Part shown: positions 12,997 to 24,532 of the stretch, in pieces
Position numbering within the stretch: the first letter of the stretch is position 1
How the letters are laid out: the number at the start of each line of letters is the position of its first letter
From: Ramazzottius varieornatus
Taxonomy: Eukaryota; Tardigrada; Eutardigrada; Parachela; Ramazzottiidae
Assembly: GCA_001949185.1 (NCBI GenBank)
Contig: BDGG01000003.1
Span: 2,357,404 to 2,421,403 of the forward strand
Direction of reading: 5' to 3'
Length of the DNA: 64,000 bases
The notes under the pieces: model-generated
Databases searched by the model: none
What the model saw: only the letters and a program-made list of their open reading frames with translations
Told to the model about the DNA's origin: nothing
Position numbers and translations under genes: made by a program

Positions 12997-13545
12997 TCTT
13001 TCCAAGGCTTTCCCAGCCGATCAACCTCACATTGCAAGCAGGAACTCAGTGGGGCCCGCAACGATGAGTTACGAGGTCCTACAGAAGGTGGAATCCTTAT
13101 TTTTCCCTAAAACTACACTTATATCCCCGAAAAGTATTGCGAAGATGTCCACTGCCCATCTGCATCTGTTTTATCTCGTTCAATGCCTGAAAATCAAAAA
13201 ATGAAACATAAAAATTCAAGACCTGATTCTACGAACAAAAACAAAAGTCCCGTCAGTGTCTCGTGTGCTCAAAGAAGAAAGTCAAACGTGAAAACTAATT
13301 TTGTTTCAAAGTACATGTAACGAAGGATCGTCTAGTCTAGTTTAGCCTAGTCTATTCAATGCAAATATGAGCAGATTAATCACACGCAACGTCAAAGTGA
13401 CAAAGTAAGTTGTACACCGATAATCCACTCGGCGGGACACACTGCCAGCAGTTGTAGGGTAAAAAGCTTTTGATGTCACAGGGAAGGACCACGCCTGATG
13501 AGCCGATGAAAGCCTTCGCTTGTCAAGGAAGACCTCGCCACTACA
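12997..13545. other. Intergenic spacer between converging genes
   Basis: Holds the 3' ends of the KIAA0513-like gene and the MGGC gene. It contains TAGTCTAG-type short tandem words near 13330-13355. Nothing else is supported. Confidence 0.4.
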
Positions 13546-16061
13546 TCACGAACCGTGCGAGGCAGATATAGCTTCGCGCAAGGCACTCTGTAGATCGATA
13601 ATCAACCGAAAGGTTGCGTCTGGATCCTGCAACACATTCAAAGCTTGTCAAGCCAGAAACCACAGCTGATAAAAACACAAAATTCTGGATAGATTATCCG
13701 ATTTTCTTACGTTTAAAGTTTCTTTCGTTGGAGACTTCAAGATCTCGGTTAGCCTCTCATGATCCCAAGAACTTCTTCGGAAGAGCGAGGTAGTATCGCT
13801 GAGCCCGTTTCGATGACCGTTCGTCATCTGGAAAATAACAATCTTATATTCATAATCAGAATTATCAGCGATTTTTATTGCGCCGCATTTTGGTTCCCAT
13901 TCATTTTTTTGTATTTGCGTTACCTTGGAAGAAGAGTTTTCAGGGACACCGGTAAGGCTTTGAGCAAGGTTCTTTACGTCACGGACTGCACTGATCATCT
14001 CTTCCAGCGAGAACTCATCGATGTGATACATCAACGGAGGTTCAGCCAGTTCTTCGCCTTGCGAGAACACCCTGTTATTTTCATCCTGCGCTAATCTTTC
14101 CATGAGCCGATTTGAGTCCTCATAATCAGATTCGCTGTTTTCTCGGCCATTCATCAATCGTCGAGCTCCACCAGGCAAAACGCTTGCCTTCTCCCTGCCG
14201 CTCTCAATATCGAACTAGAAAAAAAGCACATCAATATGAAAATTAATAATAAAATGCATCAGCCTGCGTACTGGATGCGGCACATTAATTTAGTACGCGC
14301 TGCAACCAGGCAGGTACTGTATTACCTCTAAGGTTTNNNNNNNNNNNNNNNNNNNNNNNNNNNNNNNNNNNNNNNNNNNNNNNNNNAAACCTTACAGGTA
14401 ATACAGTAGATGTCGCAGAGACACAAACGACTGTCATTCACCTGTATACATAGTACCGCACGTTCAGTAGTGTGCGTCTGTATGCAGGCGGATGCCGCGA
14501 AAGCAGTATCTTTCCGTAACCGTTTTCAACAAGGCACGCGAACTTACCATCTTGATATCATCATGGGGCATCCTGTCGCCGTCACCTGCCATTTCTTCCT
14601 GACTGGATTGTCCATCGTCCACCAGGTAGGAGTCCGTTGCCATCAGTTGTGAAACACCCTGGGAGATCTTTCTGACAGGCTTCTGGGGCTGATGGAAGGT
14701 CTGCTGCGACTTTGACATTGCCGCTTGAGCGAGAGGACCTCGTGGTGAGGTTGTCGTGCTGTTATTCTGAGGAGGGCGAAGACCTGGCTTAAAAGCTGCT
14801 GGTACAGGCGGAGGTACTTGCGACGGCCTGGTTATAGACGAAGCGAAAGGTTTCTGCGTTGGATGCGACAACGGACTTTCCTTCCCTGAAACAACAGGTA
14901 AAATATCAAAAAATAATCTTTCTAACGCTTTTCCCGCTTCATGATCGAATATCCAAAAATCTGCCCGTAAAACCAGTTTGATAAAATACTCAACAATGAG
15001 CAACACAAAGTGCAAACTTTCGAAACGAACTCACCAATACTGGATGTCGCTTGAACTTTCTCCAAAGACCCATTGAAGAAGTTGTTTCTGGGTGTCAGGG
15101 ACTTGCTGCTTCCAGTAATCGAACTTGTCGAAGTCTTCAAGGAGTCAGCCGACGTTTCTTTCTGCCCGCTTGCAGAACCTAGCCTGGATTTCAACTGCTG
15201 TCCGGAACCGGAACCCGGTCTCGGTATTCCTCCATTCGTCGTCAGCTGCAGGTCCGGCTTCATGACTAAACCTGAACTCGTCGAGATCATCACGTTATCC
15301 GTATCACCTAAACAGAAAAATCATCCCGTGAAAATCACTAAAGACTTTACTAAACAAGAAATTTAACGGGACGCCTGAACGTTACCATTGTTTTGTGAAA
15401 TGAGGGTACTTGGTGGGACAGCCATCCGAGTTGTCTGCATTCCCGGAGGTCTCGGCGAGAGAGCCGGCCGCACTCCCGTTCCCGCGAGTGGCGACGGCGT
15501 CTTTGTGAAGGAGGCCAGAGCCGGAAGTCTCGATGGCGGCGACGAATATCCATATCGCGGTAGGCTGCCATTGGGATGCAGCAAAGGCCGTTGCTGGCCA
15601 GGTTGCGGAAGGAAAGACTGACCCGGAAGTCGGCTAAAACTCTTGTTCTCATCCATCGGAGTGGGTGTACCGAGCTCGGACGCCGTCTCGATAGTTGCCA
15701 AGGGTGCTACTATGGTCGTCTTTCGAGTGGCGTCGGGGGTTAGGAGCTGACTGGGTCGAGAGAACTTGATTTGCGACTGGGCGGAAGTGGTCTGGCTGCT
15801 GGCTTCGTTTGATTGGATAAGACTGCGTTGATTGGTGGGATCGTTCAGCTGTGTTTGGGTGGTGTCTGTAGGGAGACTGGCTTGTCGGCCACCCTTGACC
15901 ACTTCGTAGGTGGACTCGTCGGACGCGGCCAGGTTCTTCAGACGGTTTTCTGAAGCAAGAAGGGAAGTCTTACGCATAGACGAGGAGGCACTGAAGCCTT
16001 TGCGACTGTCGGTAGTAGCAACCTCTCCATTGGGCATCTTGGAGGACGTACATCCACCCAT
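13546..16061 (-). CDS. Unrecognised Ser/Pro-rich protein with N-terminal lipidation signal
   Basis: Multi-exon gene; exons are visible at about 15384-16061, 15030-15305, 14570-14885, 13930-14215, about 13712-13826 and 13546-13626. The protein begins MGGCTSSK, a strong candidate for N-myristoylation at Gly2 with a palmitoylatable Cys4, so membrane attachment is likely. Most of it is disordered, rich in Ser, Pro, Gln and Thr. The C-terminal part is more structured and conserved-looking: EFSLEEMISAVRDVKNLAQ, then a final exon reading DPDATFRLIIDLQSALREAI before the stop. I do not recognise the family. An assembly gap and a small inverted repeat sit in one of its introns, so one small exon could be missing. 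Confidence 0.6.
14315..14408. repeat. 22-bp inverted repeat flanking the assembly gap
   Basis: The 22 bases before the gap (14315-14336) and after it (14387-14408) are reverse complements apart from one base. The missing sequence is probably the inside of a larger palindrome that the assembler could not cross. Confidence 0.8.
14337..14386. other. Assembly gap (50 N)
   Basis: Exactly fifty N, a placeholder size. It lies in an intron of the MGGC gene. The true length is unknown. Confidence 0.99.
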
Positions 16062-18089
16062 AGAGAGAACTTATTCAGGAAGAACGTTATAAGCCGCCAA
16101 AGTCTACGGAAAACACGCAGCTATGAGAATGGAGAAAGCGGAAATGCAGCAAATAATACTTTGTGGAGAGAGTGCACAAACTCTGTAAATGTTTGGCATG
16201 CAGGGATAATGGACAGCCAGTGATTTGATCAGACGCGATGGTGTCGAGCCACGGGCGGACTGGTTTCCACCACCAGCAGCGAAAGCGTCACTCCGAGGAG
16301 AAGTGCGCGGCGATTATGGAGGCAGTAAGGATAGTAATGTCTCACATCGTGCAAATATACACCACTGGCACACTGCAAAGCAAAGAGTATAAACAGTCCA
16401 GTTATATCAGCCGCGATCCAATCAATCAAAGTGCAATGCTATCCACAATTCAATTAAGCATTCCACTGCAAAAAGATCTCTAAAGCCGACCTGAAAGCTG
16501 GTTCAAAATTCGGAAGCGGCGGCGCGAGCGATTGTACAACCGCGAGCCTCAGATGCAAAAAACAACCATGCTCGTCTCAAGTCGTCTTAATAAAAAAACA
16601 TCCGCTGAAGCTCGCACAGCACTAATACCATAATTCTGCACGCTTGAGAGGCTACTTGAAGCACCGAACATCACGAAGGATCTTTTCTACTTGCACTACG
16701 AGTCTTTTACCTCGTCTTGAGAACAGCTGGTGAGTCCCACAGAGACGATTGTACGGGACGGTGTAATTTCCGCTCGTGCTGACGGATGGAAGGAGGCTGG
16801 ATGGTAATCAGGCGTTCCCCAACCTAAACAAGAAAAAGCGAATTTATAGCCAAATTTGAGCAGCGTAAACGTCAAATTGTGCCACACGCAAGTATCAATC
16901 ATTTAGGTGATGAAGGCAGGTTCAAAGGCTCACGAGAACATCGATAACAAACTGACGAGAGGGTATATGTTTACTGTCGATCAATCGTCAATTTAGGGCA
17001 ATATGAATCTCGTCCTTGGTCAGACAGAAGCCTCCTGGTGCTTTCAGCCCAAATCCAGCTTCATCCCAGGATAAAGGAGCGGCAGGAGGCAACACCTAAT
17101 TATACTCCGATCGAGTGATCGGCACTGATTGCTGATAGTTTCCTTATAATTAATAAAAATCATTGATTTATACTTCATGGCTCTTTATTTGATAAAGATT
17201 AAAGAGATCGATGATGACCACTCACCGAGTACAGAAGACCGGTCACTCTTCCTCCACTGAAACAGTAGGATCACTTCTGGACAGTATTGATATCCAGCAA
17301 ACAAAGGGAGAACCACAGAGGTCTAAGGATCGTCAGAGATGGATTCAGGAAGAGCGGAGGATCAGGATGGAGATGACTGATGACAATCCTGGCAGAATCA
17401 CAACCAAAACAATCCGTGACCTATGGGCTGGCCTTAATGAGAGAAAAACCCGCGCCACCGGCTTAGCCTCTTGAACGGTACGAGTTTCACCCGACGAACC
17501 GTCTGAGGAAGTCGGTAAGGGTCACTACAAAGCAGGAGCCCCCGGAAATCGCACTTGGGGAACTTAGGTAGGTCCGTGAAGTCTGACCTCACACGCAACC
17601 GGAAGTTCACGCAACGAACCTTACACAAAAGTTACTGTACCATCTTTATCGATCTTCCCGTCGGCATCAGGTCTTTCGCCGTGTCTGGAATTTCGTCGTA
17701 CTGCTCCCTTTACATTATCTTTACAGGCTGTGTATCGACCTTTGTTTAGCCCAAAGGACAGATCAGATATACATCAGGCACACTGCACAGCTTCTTCATT
17801 CTTCGGGTAAGCAATGTGGCCTAATGAGCGGAAGTTAGTAACCTCTTAACTTGAACCTTCCTGAGGATGTACAGGTAACCGTGTTCGCGATAAGAGTTCC
17901 ATCTAACCATCTTCATTGTGCCTTAGCGGAGCAGTCACTGGTAGCCTTACTGGGCTGTGTTGCAGGCACTTGACTGACAGCTTTCACTCACGCGTATATT
18001 TATCCAAGCCGTGATTTCCGGTCACTCATCGATCCAGTTTGACGCTTATTGGATCAGTTATCAAGCCTAGTCTTCGTTTTCGGTTAAAC
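16062..18089. other. Intergenic region between the MGGC gene and endosulfine
   Basis: Divergent flanks of two genes. The longest frame, 17211-17474 on the plus strand (87 codons, charged, Arg/Glu-rich centre), has no recognised homologue and no good splice or promoter context; I do not call it a gene. No other structure was seen. Confidence 0.4.
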
Positions 18090-18612
18090 ATGTCGGCCAC
18101 GGAGGAGATAAATTTCGAGCAGACACTAGTGACAGAAACTCTGCACGAAGGTTCGGACGAGTCAGCTGGTGATCATGGCATCAATGCGCCATCAAGTAAG
18201 TGTCAACCGGAAGTCGACTGTTTTCTTCCGCTTTCGTCCAGGAAACTCTTGCTGTGTCACCTGACATCTTGTTTTAGTCAACCCGAAGTATGGAGGTGCT
18301 ACAGCTCGTCCCGTCGCAGTCTCCAGCTTCCTGCAGAAGCGACTGCAGAAAGGCCAGAAGTTTTTCGACTCTGGAGACTACAATATGGCCAAATCGAAGC
18401 AAAGCCTTAAGCCACATCTTGCTTCTGGCGCTCCCAACCCGTCGGCAACAGTCAAGCGCAACTTGCCACTTCTATTACCTCCAGGACAAGATGAGAATCC
18501 CGTACCTGTCTTGACACCTGACGACCTTCCTCATCATTCGCATCCAGCACACGAACCGAGCAAGCTAGTCACTGATCAAATCCACGCGCATGCTCCCACA
18601 TCCGCTTCTTAA
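18090..18612 (+). CDS. endos: Endosulfine / ARPP-19 family, PP2A-B55 inhibitor
   Basis: Two exons, 18090-18195 and 18278-18612, giving about 146 residues. The second exon holds the diagnostic block [18 protein letters not shown]. In other animals the Ser in FDSGDY is phosphorylated by Greatwall/MASTL, and the phosphoprotein then inhibits PP2A-B55 to allow mitotic or meiotic entry. The family's Tyr in KYFDSGDY is Phe here, a conservative change. The N-terminal acidic stretch and the Pro/His-rich tail are divergent. A C-terminal PKA-site-like Lys-Leu-Val block (PSKLVTDQ) is in the expected place. The start is the first ATG of an exon with a clean donor. Confidence 0.92.
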
Positions 18613-19390
18613 ACGGTAAAGTTAAACCATCCACTTCCTGACATATGCAGCTTGTTCTAAGCGGACAGGAATGAACGATATCACGATGTATATAGCAGCG
18701 CTGATTATAGTTTTCCAATGCTTTTAGTAATGCAGGTTCCACTAGTCTTGGTGTCCATTACTAGTCTAATCATTCACCTGTTTTTCTTGGTTTAATACTA
18801 CCTCACTTGTGAAGTCTGTACTGAGGGTTCGCCGATGCTTAAGTTAGTATTCTTCGTCTGCGCTTGACCATACAGAAACGATTATTATCATAACAGGTGC
18901 AACAAGGAAGTTTAATATGGCGTAAGGTTTCCGTACTTTTACAGTGTATAATGTTGATTTCATTTTACGTAGTACTCCTTCTTAGACCGGTGAATTCGAT
19001 GCAGCGCTACGTCTGCTACAAACTTACGTAAAAAACAAATTCATCTGCTTTCGTGCCGCGGATGAACCAGTCAAATACAGTAAAATTACTCGTCTACCGA
19101 AATATTTCCAGTGGAAAGAAACACTGCTGATTAAAACTGTTCCAGATTTGAAGCTGGGAAGCTCCGGTCTTTTCCATGGTGTCCAAGCAGGCGGGCTGGT
19201 GTCGGCGTTATTCACATTCAGAATGACGGTGAGGTACTTGCCGAAATTTTGTGCGTTCTGGTTCGCCGTTGTGGCCACCGCCAATCATTCAAGCCCTTGT
19301 CCAGATTCTGGAGAACCTTGGTCTATGATAGAATTATTAAACTTACAACGTACGAAACCAGCTTTCGTTCTCGATGAAAAGTATTACCAG
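18613..19390. other. Intergenic region downstream of endosulfine
   Basis: Contains the endosulfine 3' end. A minus-strand frame at 19024-19284 may belong with the weak gene candidate just to the right. Nothing firm. Confidence 0.3.
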
Positions 19391-19687
19391 TCATTGCTCC
19401 ATTGGCGGCTTGTCGCCAGTTCCTTTGACGGGATCACTTGCATGCAGCGCTGCCTGCTGGGTCACGAAAACGGCCTTTCTGATCAGCGTCAGGCACTGGG
19501 TACCGGTAATGCTCCCGCCATTACACGATCCCACCGCGAACATTTTGTTGAAGACGGCATCGGTGGTAAGAATGATGTCGACGAAGAAGCCCGTGAGAGG
19601 ATCCTGAACATCCGCGTTGGCATTCTGCTTGGCGAAAGCTTGCAGAGCCACTTCGGCCTTACCGATTGCCCTGCTCCGTTCCTGTGA
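19391..19687 (-). CDS. Possible exon of an unrecognised minus-strand gene
   Basis: Open minus frame preceded by an acceptor-like TTGCATCACAG at its 5' end. It encodes an Ala/Gln-rich helix then a stretch like VDIILTTDAVFNKMFAVGS with two Cys further on, ending at a stop at 19391. A second open piece, 19024-19284, lies downstream. No start codon, homologue or full exon chain could be fixed, and the foldback element lies directly upstream, so this may be a gene remnant. Confidence 0.2.
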   Translation of the reverse strand, partial: SQERSRAIGKAEVALQAFAKQNANADVQDPLTGFFVDIILTTDAVFNKMFAVGSCNGGSITGTQCLTLIRKAVFVTQQAALHASDPVKGTGDKPPMEQ

Positions 19688-19746
19688 TGCAATTAATCAA
19701 CGACAACCTGTAAGGTTTTTGACTTTTTGTCATGAAAAGTATAATA

Positions 19747-20876
19747 GGTCGGGATCACAACAGGGAGGGGAGCACTCTCGTACAGAGAAATTTCTGAGGC
19801 GCTGCCCGGATCCCTTCCTAGAGAAAATCTTGAGCGATCTTCCGACTTCGGAAATCGTTTTGCATGTTTTGATTGAAAGGATTTGCTCTTGGTCATCCCG
19901 CCATCGGGGATATTTTTCTTGATTGTCCGCACGCTACAGACCAACCCGCCCACCGTGGTCTTTGGACTCTGACGTCAGCAGGCAAAAAATGAAATCTGTT
20001 GCGTGCGTGAAATGTAAAAGGTACCGGCACAGACGATATTCTTATCGGTCTTCTGGCATCTGACCTTCATGCTGCACGTTGGAAAACGATAGAGTCGAGA
20101 CAACTTTGTTGTCTTCTCCTATCCCAGCTGGAAAGTATGAAGAGTCAGCCAGGAAAAAAAACTGGAGAGATAAGAGCTTCCATCAAACACAAGCGAAAAC
20201 CGTCTCCTCAGTTTTCAAATGCACCACAGTGTTCTACAATAGCGTATACCGTAGTCTGACAAAACTAACAGGAAGCTGAGAGATGTCTTCCAGTTCTTCT
20301 CTGTATCCCGTGGATGTGAGGCATATTGCTCATTTATGGAAAGTGCTGGGTCAGTCGTTTTTTGGGTCGAATAAATATACTCTGACCATTTTTCAATCGG
20401 TTTGAAGTCACAGTGGTAGGGCGGCAGACGAACTGTCTCGATGCCTTCTTCGGTCTTCCAGTTTTTTTTCCTGGCTGACTCTTCATACTTTCCAGCTGGG
20501 AGAGGAGAAGACAACAAAGTTGTCTCGACTCTATCGTTTTCCAACGTGCAGCATGAAGGTCAGATGCCAGAAGACCGATAAGAATATCGTCTGTGCCGGT
20601 ACCTTTTACATTTCACGCACGCAACAGATTTCATTTTTTGCCTGCTGACGTCAGAGTCCAAAGACCACGGTGGGCGGGTTGGTCTGTAGCGTGCGGACAA
20701 TCAAGAAAAATATCCCCGATGGCGGGATGACCAAGAGCAAATCCTTTCAATCAAAACATGCAAAACGATTTCCGAAGTCGGAAGATCGCTCAAGATTTTC
20801 TCTAGGAAGGGATCCGGGCAGCGCCTCAGAAATTTCTCTGTACGAGAGTGCTCCCCTCCCTGTTGTGATCCCGACC
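19747..20876. mobile_element. Foldback element with two 420-bp near-identical inverted arms
   Basis: Left arm 19747-20166 (starting GGTCGGGATCACAAC) and right arm 20457-20876 (ending GTTGTGATCCCGACC) are reverse complements over about 420 bp with very few differences; I saw one at the CTCCTATCCC/CTCCTCTCCC position. The centre (20167-20456) is about 290 bp of unrelated sequence with no transposase. The structure fits a non-autonomous foldback or long-TIR DNA transposon. Outer flanks are similar (TATAATA left, CTTAATA right), but a clean target-site duplication is not evident. Confidence 0.85.
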
Positions 20877-20906
20877 CTTAATAGGAAAGGATGCGAACTT
20901 TGGACC

Positions 20907-20992
20907 TGACGTCACGACCCGAGTTGTCGGCTCCGGTCGGTACAAAAGTTTCAGGTATTGATACCTTGTACCGATCGGGTGAGCACGACAAC
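20907..20992. promoter_or_regulatory. CRE-like site and hairpin upstream of CDK11
   Basis: A perfect TGACGTCA (20907-20914), the CREB/ATF consensus, lies about 250 bp before the CDK11 start codon. It is followed by an imperfect inverted repeat (GTTGTCGGCTC..CGGTCGGTACAA at 20923, mirrored by TTGTACCGATCGGGTGAGCACGACAAC ending 20992). The same octamer also occurs in both arms of the adjacent foldback element (19970 on the left). Regulatory use is inferred only. Confidence 0.35.
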
Positions 20993-21167
20993 ATGTTAAG
21001 GAAATCGCAAACTTGTAGTTGTCCTCAGGTATTTCGCGAAATGAAAACAAAAGTCGTCCTGTGGCTCTAAGTAAGTTGCTGCCTGAACTTCTCCTGAGCT
21101 GACGTCCCTTCTTGAAGTTGTCCTGGAATTCTCATTATCCTGAGTACTAGGATATCTTGGAACCAAC

Positions 21168-24053
21168 ATGTCATCGCGACAACAACATCCGCGTATCACG
21201 GTTTCTTCATCGCCAGAACAGGTAGGGTGTCCCGGTATCATGAGATAGCGCTGTAAATTCTTATCTTGCGTCAACGTATGTCTCTTCTGTGTAGGGTGAA
21301 ATGGACGAAGAAGATGAATATCAGAAAGAACGAGACAGTCAGATGCGGCGTCAAAGAGAAGAGGCTCTTAAGCGAGAAGATACGCGGACTATTCAGACGA
21401 AATATCCCAAAAATATCCGCGAACAAGATCTTCGAGAAGCTCGTCGACGACGGCTAGGTATAAGAGGTTTTCGCTCAACCCGCAAGCATACTCGGCTATT
21501 ATTGAAGCCTATAGCTTGATGACGCCAGAAACTGTTCCGTGAGACGGCAACATCTAACCCGATATTCTGTTTATATGATGGTTTATTTACAGAATCTAAT
21601 CCCGACGCACCGGAAAGAGACATTTCCGGTAAGCCCTTTGATATGCCATCATCGTCCAGATCAAAAGGAAACGCGGAGCTGAACCCTCGGAAGGATGACT
21701 CAGAGTCTCGCAAGCATCAACGAAGTGACGGTTCGGGTGTGGCTACTCGAGAAAGGCGACCGGAAGTGACAGAAGGTAAACGAAGACCATCACCTGCCAC
21801 GGCCAGATTGCCAACAGACTCCTTTGCCACACAACGACCAGATGATCGTGGATCAAGCAAGCGGCATCATCGTTCGCCGTCGCCTGATCGAGGCAGCAGA
21901 GCCGTTACGGCCAGTGTTTCTGTTAGGGAAAACCATCGAAGGAAGGACCCTTCTGGGGAACCGCCTCAACGTTCCGCGAATGGCGATCGATCTACTAAAC
22001 GAAATGTCGATGATAAGCAACGTACTAGGCATAGTATGAAGAACTCACCATCTGGAGATGATTGTAAAGTAAGGCAGAGATCCCTTGAAAGAAGGCATGG
22101 TGAAGACAGGCGAAGAACGTCTCCTGCGAAGGTTGACAAGTCGCCTTCTGCTGGCTCGCGCAGGAAAAGTCCGTCAGTTGAGGAAATGAGAAGGGGCTCG
22201 AAGGTTGTCGATGAAAGCGAGACGCTGAGTTCTGACGCGACGGACTCGGATAGCGGCTCGGAAGTGACTAAAGGAGATGTGAGAGATGAAGAACCTCCGT
22301 TCTATGGACCAGCCAAACTCGACGAAGAAGACGAAGACTCGGATAACGCCCTACCGGAAGTGGGCCCGATCGATGAAGTCAACAGGAAAATGGAGATCGA
22401 ACCCGAACGCTCGTTGTACGACGACTTGCCACCTTACTTTCCCGGACTTGACGGTAAGTTCTCTTTCATGGAAAGAAAACTCAGAGCTGGGCAAACAAAA
22501 CGTACAAGAGCGTTATCTCGAGCGGTGCACCCTTCCAGCCAATAATATCGAGGACGTGCGCCACTTAGGATAGCCATCTTGTACATTTTGTTTGCTCAGG
22601 TCCTACTGCGAAACAACCTGTAAATGGCTGTTGCAACAGGTTGTCGAAGTGTGGACGAGTTCGAATGCATCAACAGGATCGAAGAAGGAACCTACGGGGT
22701 CGTTTATCGGGCTCGAGACAAACGCACGAATGAAGTGGTCGCCTTGAAGAGACTCAAAATGGAAAAAGAGAAGGAAGGCTTCCCCATAACCAGCCTTCGC
22801 GAAGTCAGCACGCTCCTCAAAGCCCATCATCCCAACGTGGTCACCATCAAAGAGGTGGTAGTAGGCCATAACATGGACAAGATCTACATGGTCATGGAGT
22901 TTGTGGAGCACGACCTGAAAGCCCTGATGGAGACTATGCGAGGTCCCTTCTCTATTGGTGAAGTCAAGACGCTCATGCATCAGCTTCTCAGTGCCATACG
23001 ACATCTCCATGATAACTGGATCATACATCGAGACCTAAAAACGTCGAACCTGCTGCTGAACCATCGAGGGATACTGAAAGTGGGGGACTTTGGTCTGGCG
23101 AGGGAATATGGGTCACCCTTGAGACCGTACACGCCTGTGGTGGTCACTCTGTGGTACAGAGCACCAGAACTTCTCTTGGGGATCAAAGAGTATAGTACGC
23201 CGATCGATGTATGGTCGTGTGGCTGCATCTTCGCCGAGCTCTTGACGCTCAAACCACTTTTCCCCGGAAAATCGGAAATTGAACAAATTACAAAGTGAGT
23301 TAGATTAGGCTGACACGTAAAATCAAATTGAGATTGGAAATTGAGAACACTCAGAACAACTTTAAAAGGCGATTGTGCTACCGCCTCTTTCGATCGGAGT
23401 GCACCTTACCGCTGTTTTAATGTTTGTTTTCCCAGGATTTTCAAGGAACTGGGCAACCCGAGTGAAGCGAACTGGCCAGGCTTTTCCGAGCTCCCGCTCG
23501 TGAAGAAAACGACCTTCCTGGAGTATCCCTACAACGTGCTGAGGAAACGCTTTCCACCGACCGTGCTCACTAAGTCCGGATACGACCTCTTGACGCGTCT
23601 CTTGGAATACAACCCGAAGACGCGGATAACAGCCGAGGAAGCTCTACAAGATATTGTAAGTTCGAAGGCTCAGTTAGTGACTTGGCTACCACCAAACGAT
23701 CTGTAGACTAAATGTCGTGGGAACGTTCAGTAATCGCACCTTCTTACAGCACTTTCGAGATGTTCCACTTCCAGTCGACCCATCCATGTTTCCGACCTGG
23801 CCTGCTAGGAGTGAACAAACTCCTCGGGGTCCACGGAATAACACACCGAAGCCACCCAGGTACGCAGTGCTTCCTCTCGCTGTTCTTTGACAACTCCCCG
23901 ATTTTACATTGATAACTCCGCTATGCTTACAGTGGTGGGAAGATGTACAAGGATATCTCGAATGCTGACGACGGCATTGATGGCTTTAGAATGGCTCAGC
24001 AGAAGACTTCTGCTAGCTCGTACAAGAATGAAGGTTTTCAGCTTAGATTCTAG
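21168..24053 (+). CDS. CDK11: Cyclin-dependent kinase 11 (PITSLRE kinase)
   Basis: Seven exons: 21168-21221, 21295-21457, 21593-22453, 22640-23294, 23436-23655, 23750-23859 and 23933-24053, all in frame. The N-terminal half is an Arg/Ser/Glu-rich region typical of CDK11, which acts in splicing and transcription with cyclin L. The kinase domain shows the GTYGVV loop, VALKRLK lysine, the namesake PITSLRE cyclin-contact helix, [15 protein letters not shown] and the APELLLG segment. The C-terminal DPSMFPTWP motif is also family-typical. The frame across intron 3 requires the acceptor at 22639; a pyrimidine-rich TTTGCTCAG 40 bp earlier would run into a stop. That decoy lies at the end of a palindromic repeat copy. 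The start gives a short first exon and is the best ATG in frame. Confidence 0.95.
22488..22600. repeat. AAGTGGCGCAC palindromic element, copy 2 (CDK11 intron 3)
   Basis: Arms GGGCAAACAAAACGTACAAG (left) and CTTGTACATTTTGTTTGCTC (right) mirror each other. The left core is mutated (CGAGCGGTGCAC), the right core intact (GTGCGCCACTTAG). The loop reads CTTCCAGCCAATAATATCG. Confidence 0.8.
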
Positions 24054-24532
24054 TTTTGTCGAAGCTACTGGTGTCTTGTCGGCTCTTCTATGATTGTTGT
24101 ATAAACGTACGCTGCAATGCGCAATTACAAATTTTGCTTGAATTACATTACGGTGTGAAAACCCAGATCGTGCTAATGCCGTCTGGCATGAGTGCCATCC
24201 AGAAAACATCGAAGAGTACGAGTAACTTGCATCGCATTACAGTCGTGCTACAGTGTGACATTGCGAATTTACGATATGCATTGCGCGTGATATGGTCCGC
24301 AGTTATCGCAATCCCGTATTTGCCCCAGAGAGCAAAATTGCCATCTTCCCGAATTTGCGAAATCCTTCCCGATTCTTCAGAATCCTGAATTCAGATTCCC
24401 GCTGTGCGCCTCGTTTCTTCCTGCCTGCAACCTGTGTCATGCACAATGTCCTATTCTGCCTGTTCTTTACTTCGAGAATGAGCTGCTGGTTATAACTATC
24501 CCACCTACGGATACGGGAACATATTGAGGACA

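Noticed and set aside
17211-17474. 87-codon plus-strand frame between two genes
   Set aside because: Charged but unrecognised; no promoter, splice or homology support. It could be a transposon remnant, but nothing shows this.
20079-20909. Matching frames in the two arms of the foldback element
   Set aside because: They are identical only because the arms are inverted copies. They lack a start-to-stop protein with any transposase motif.
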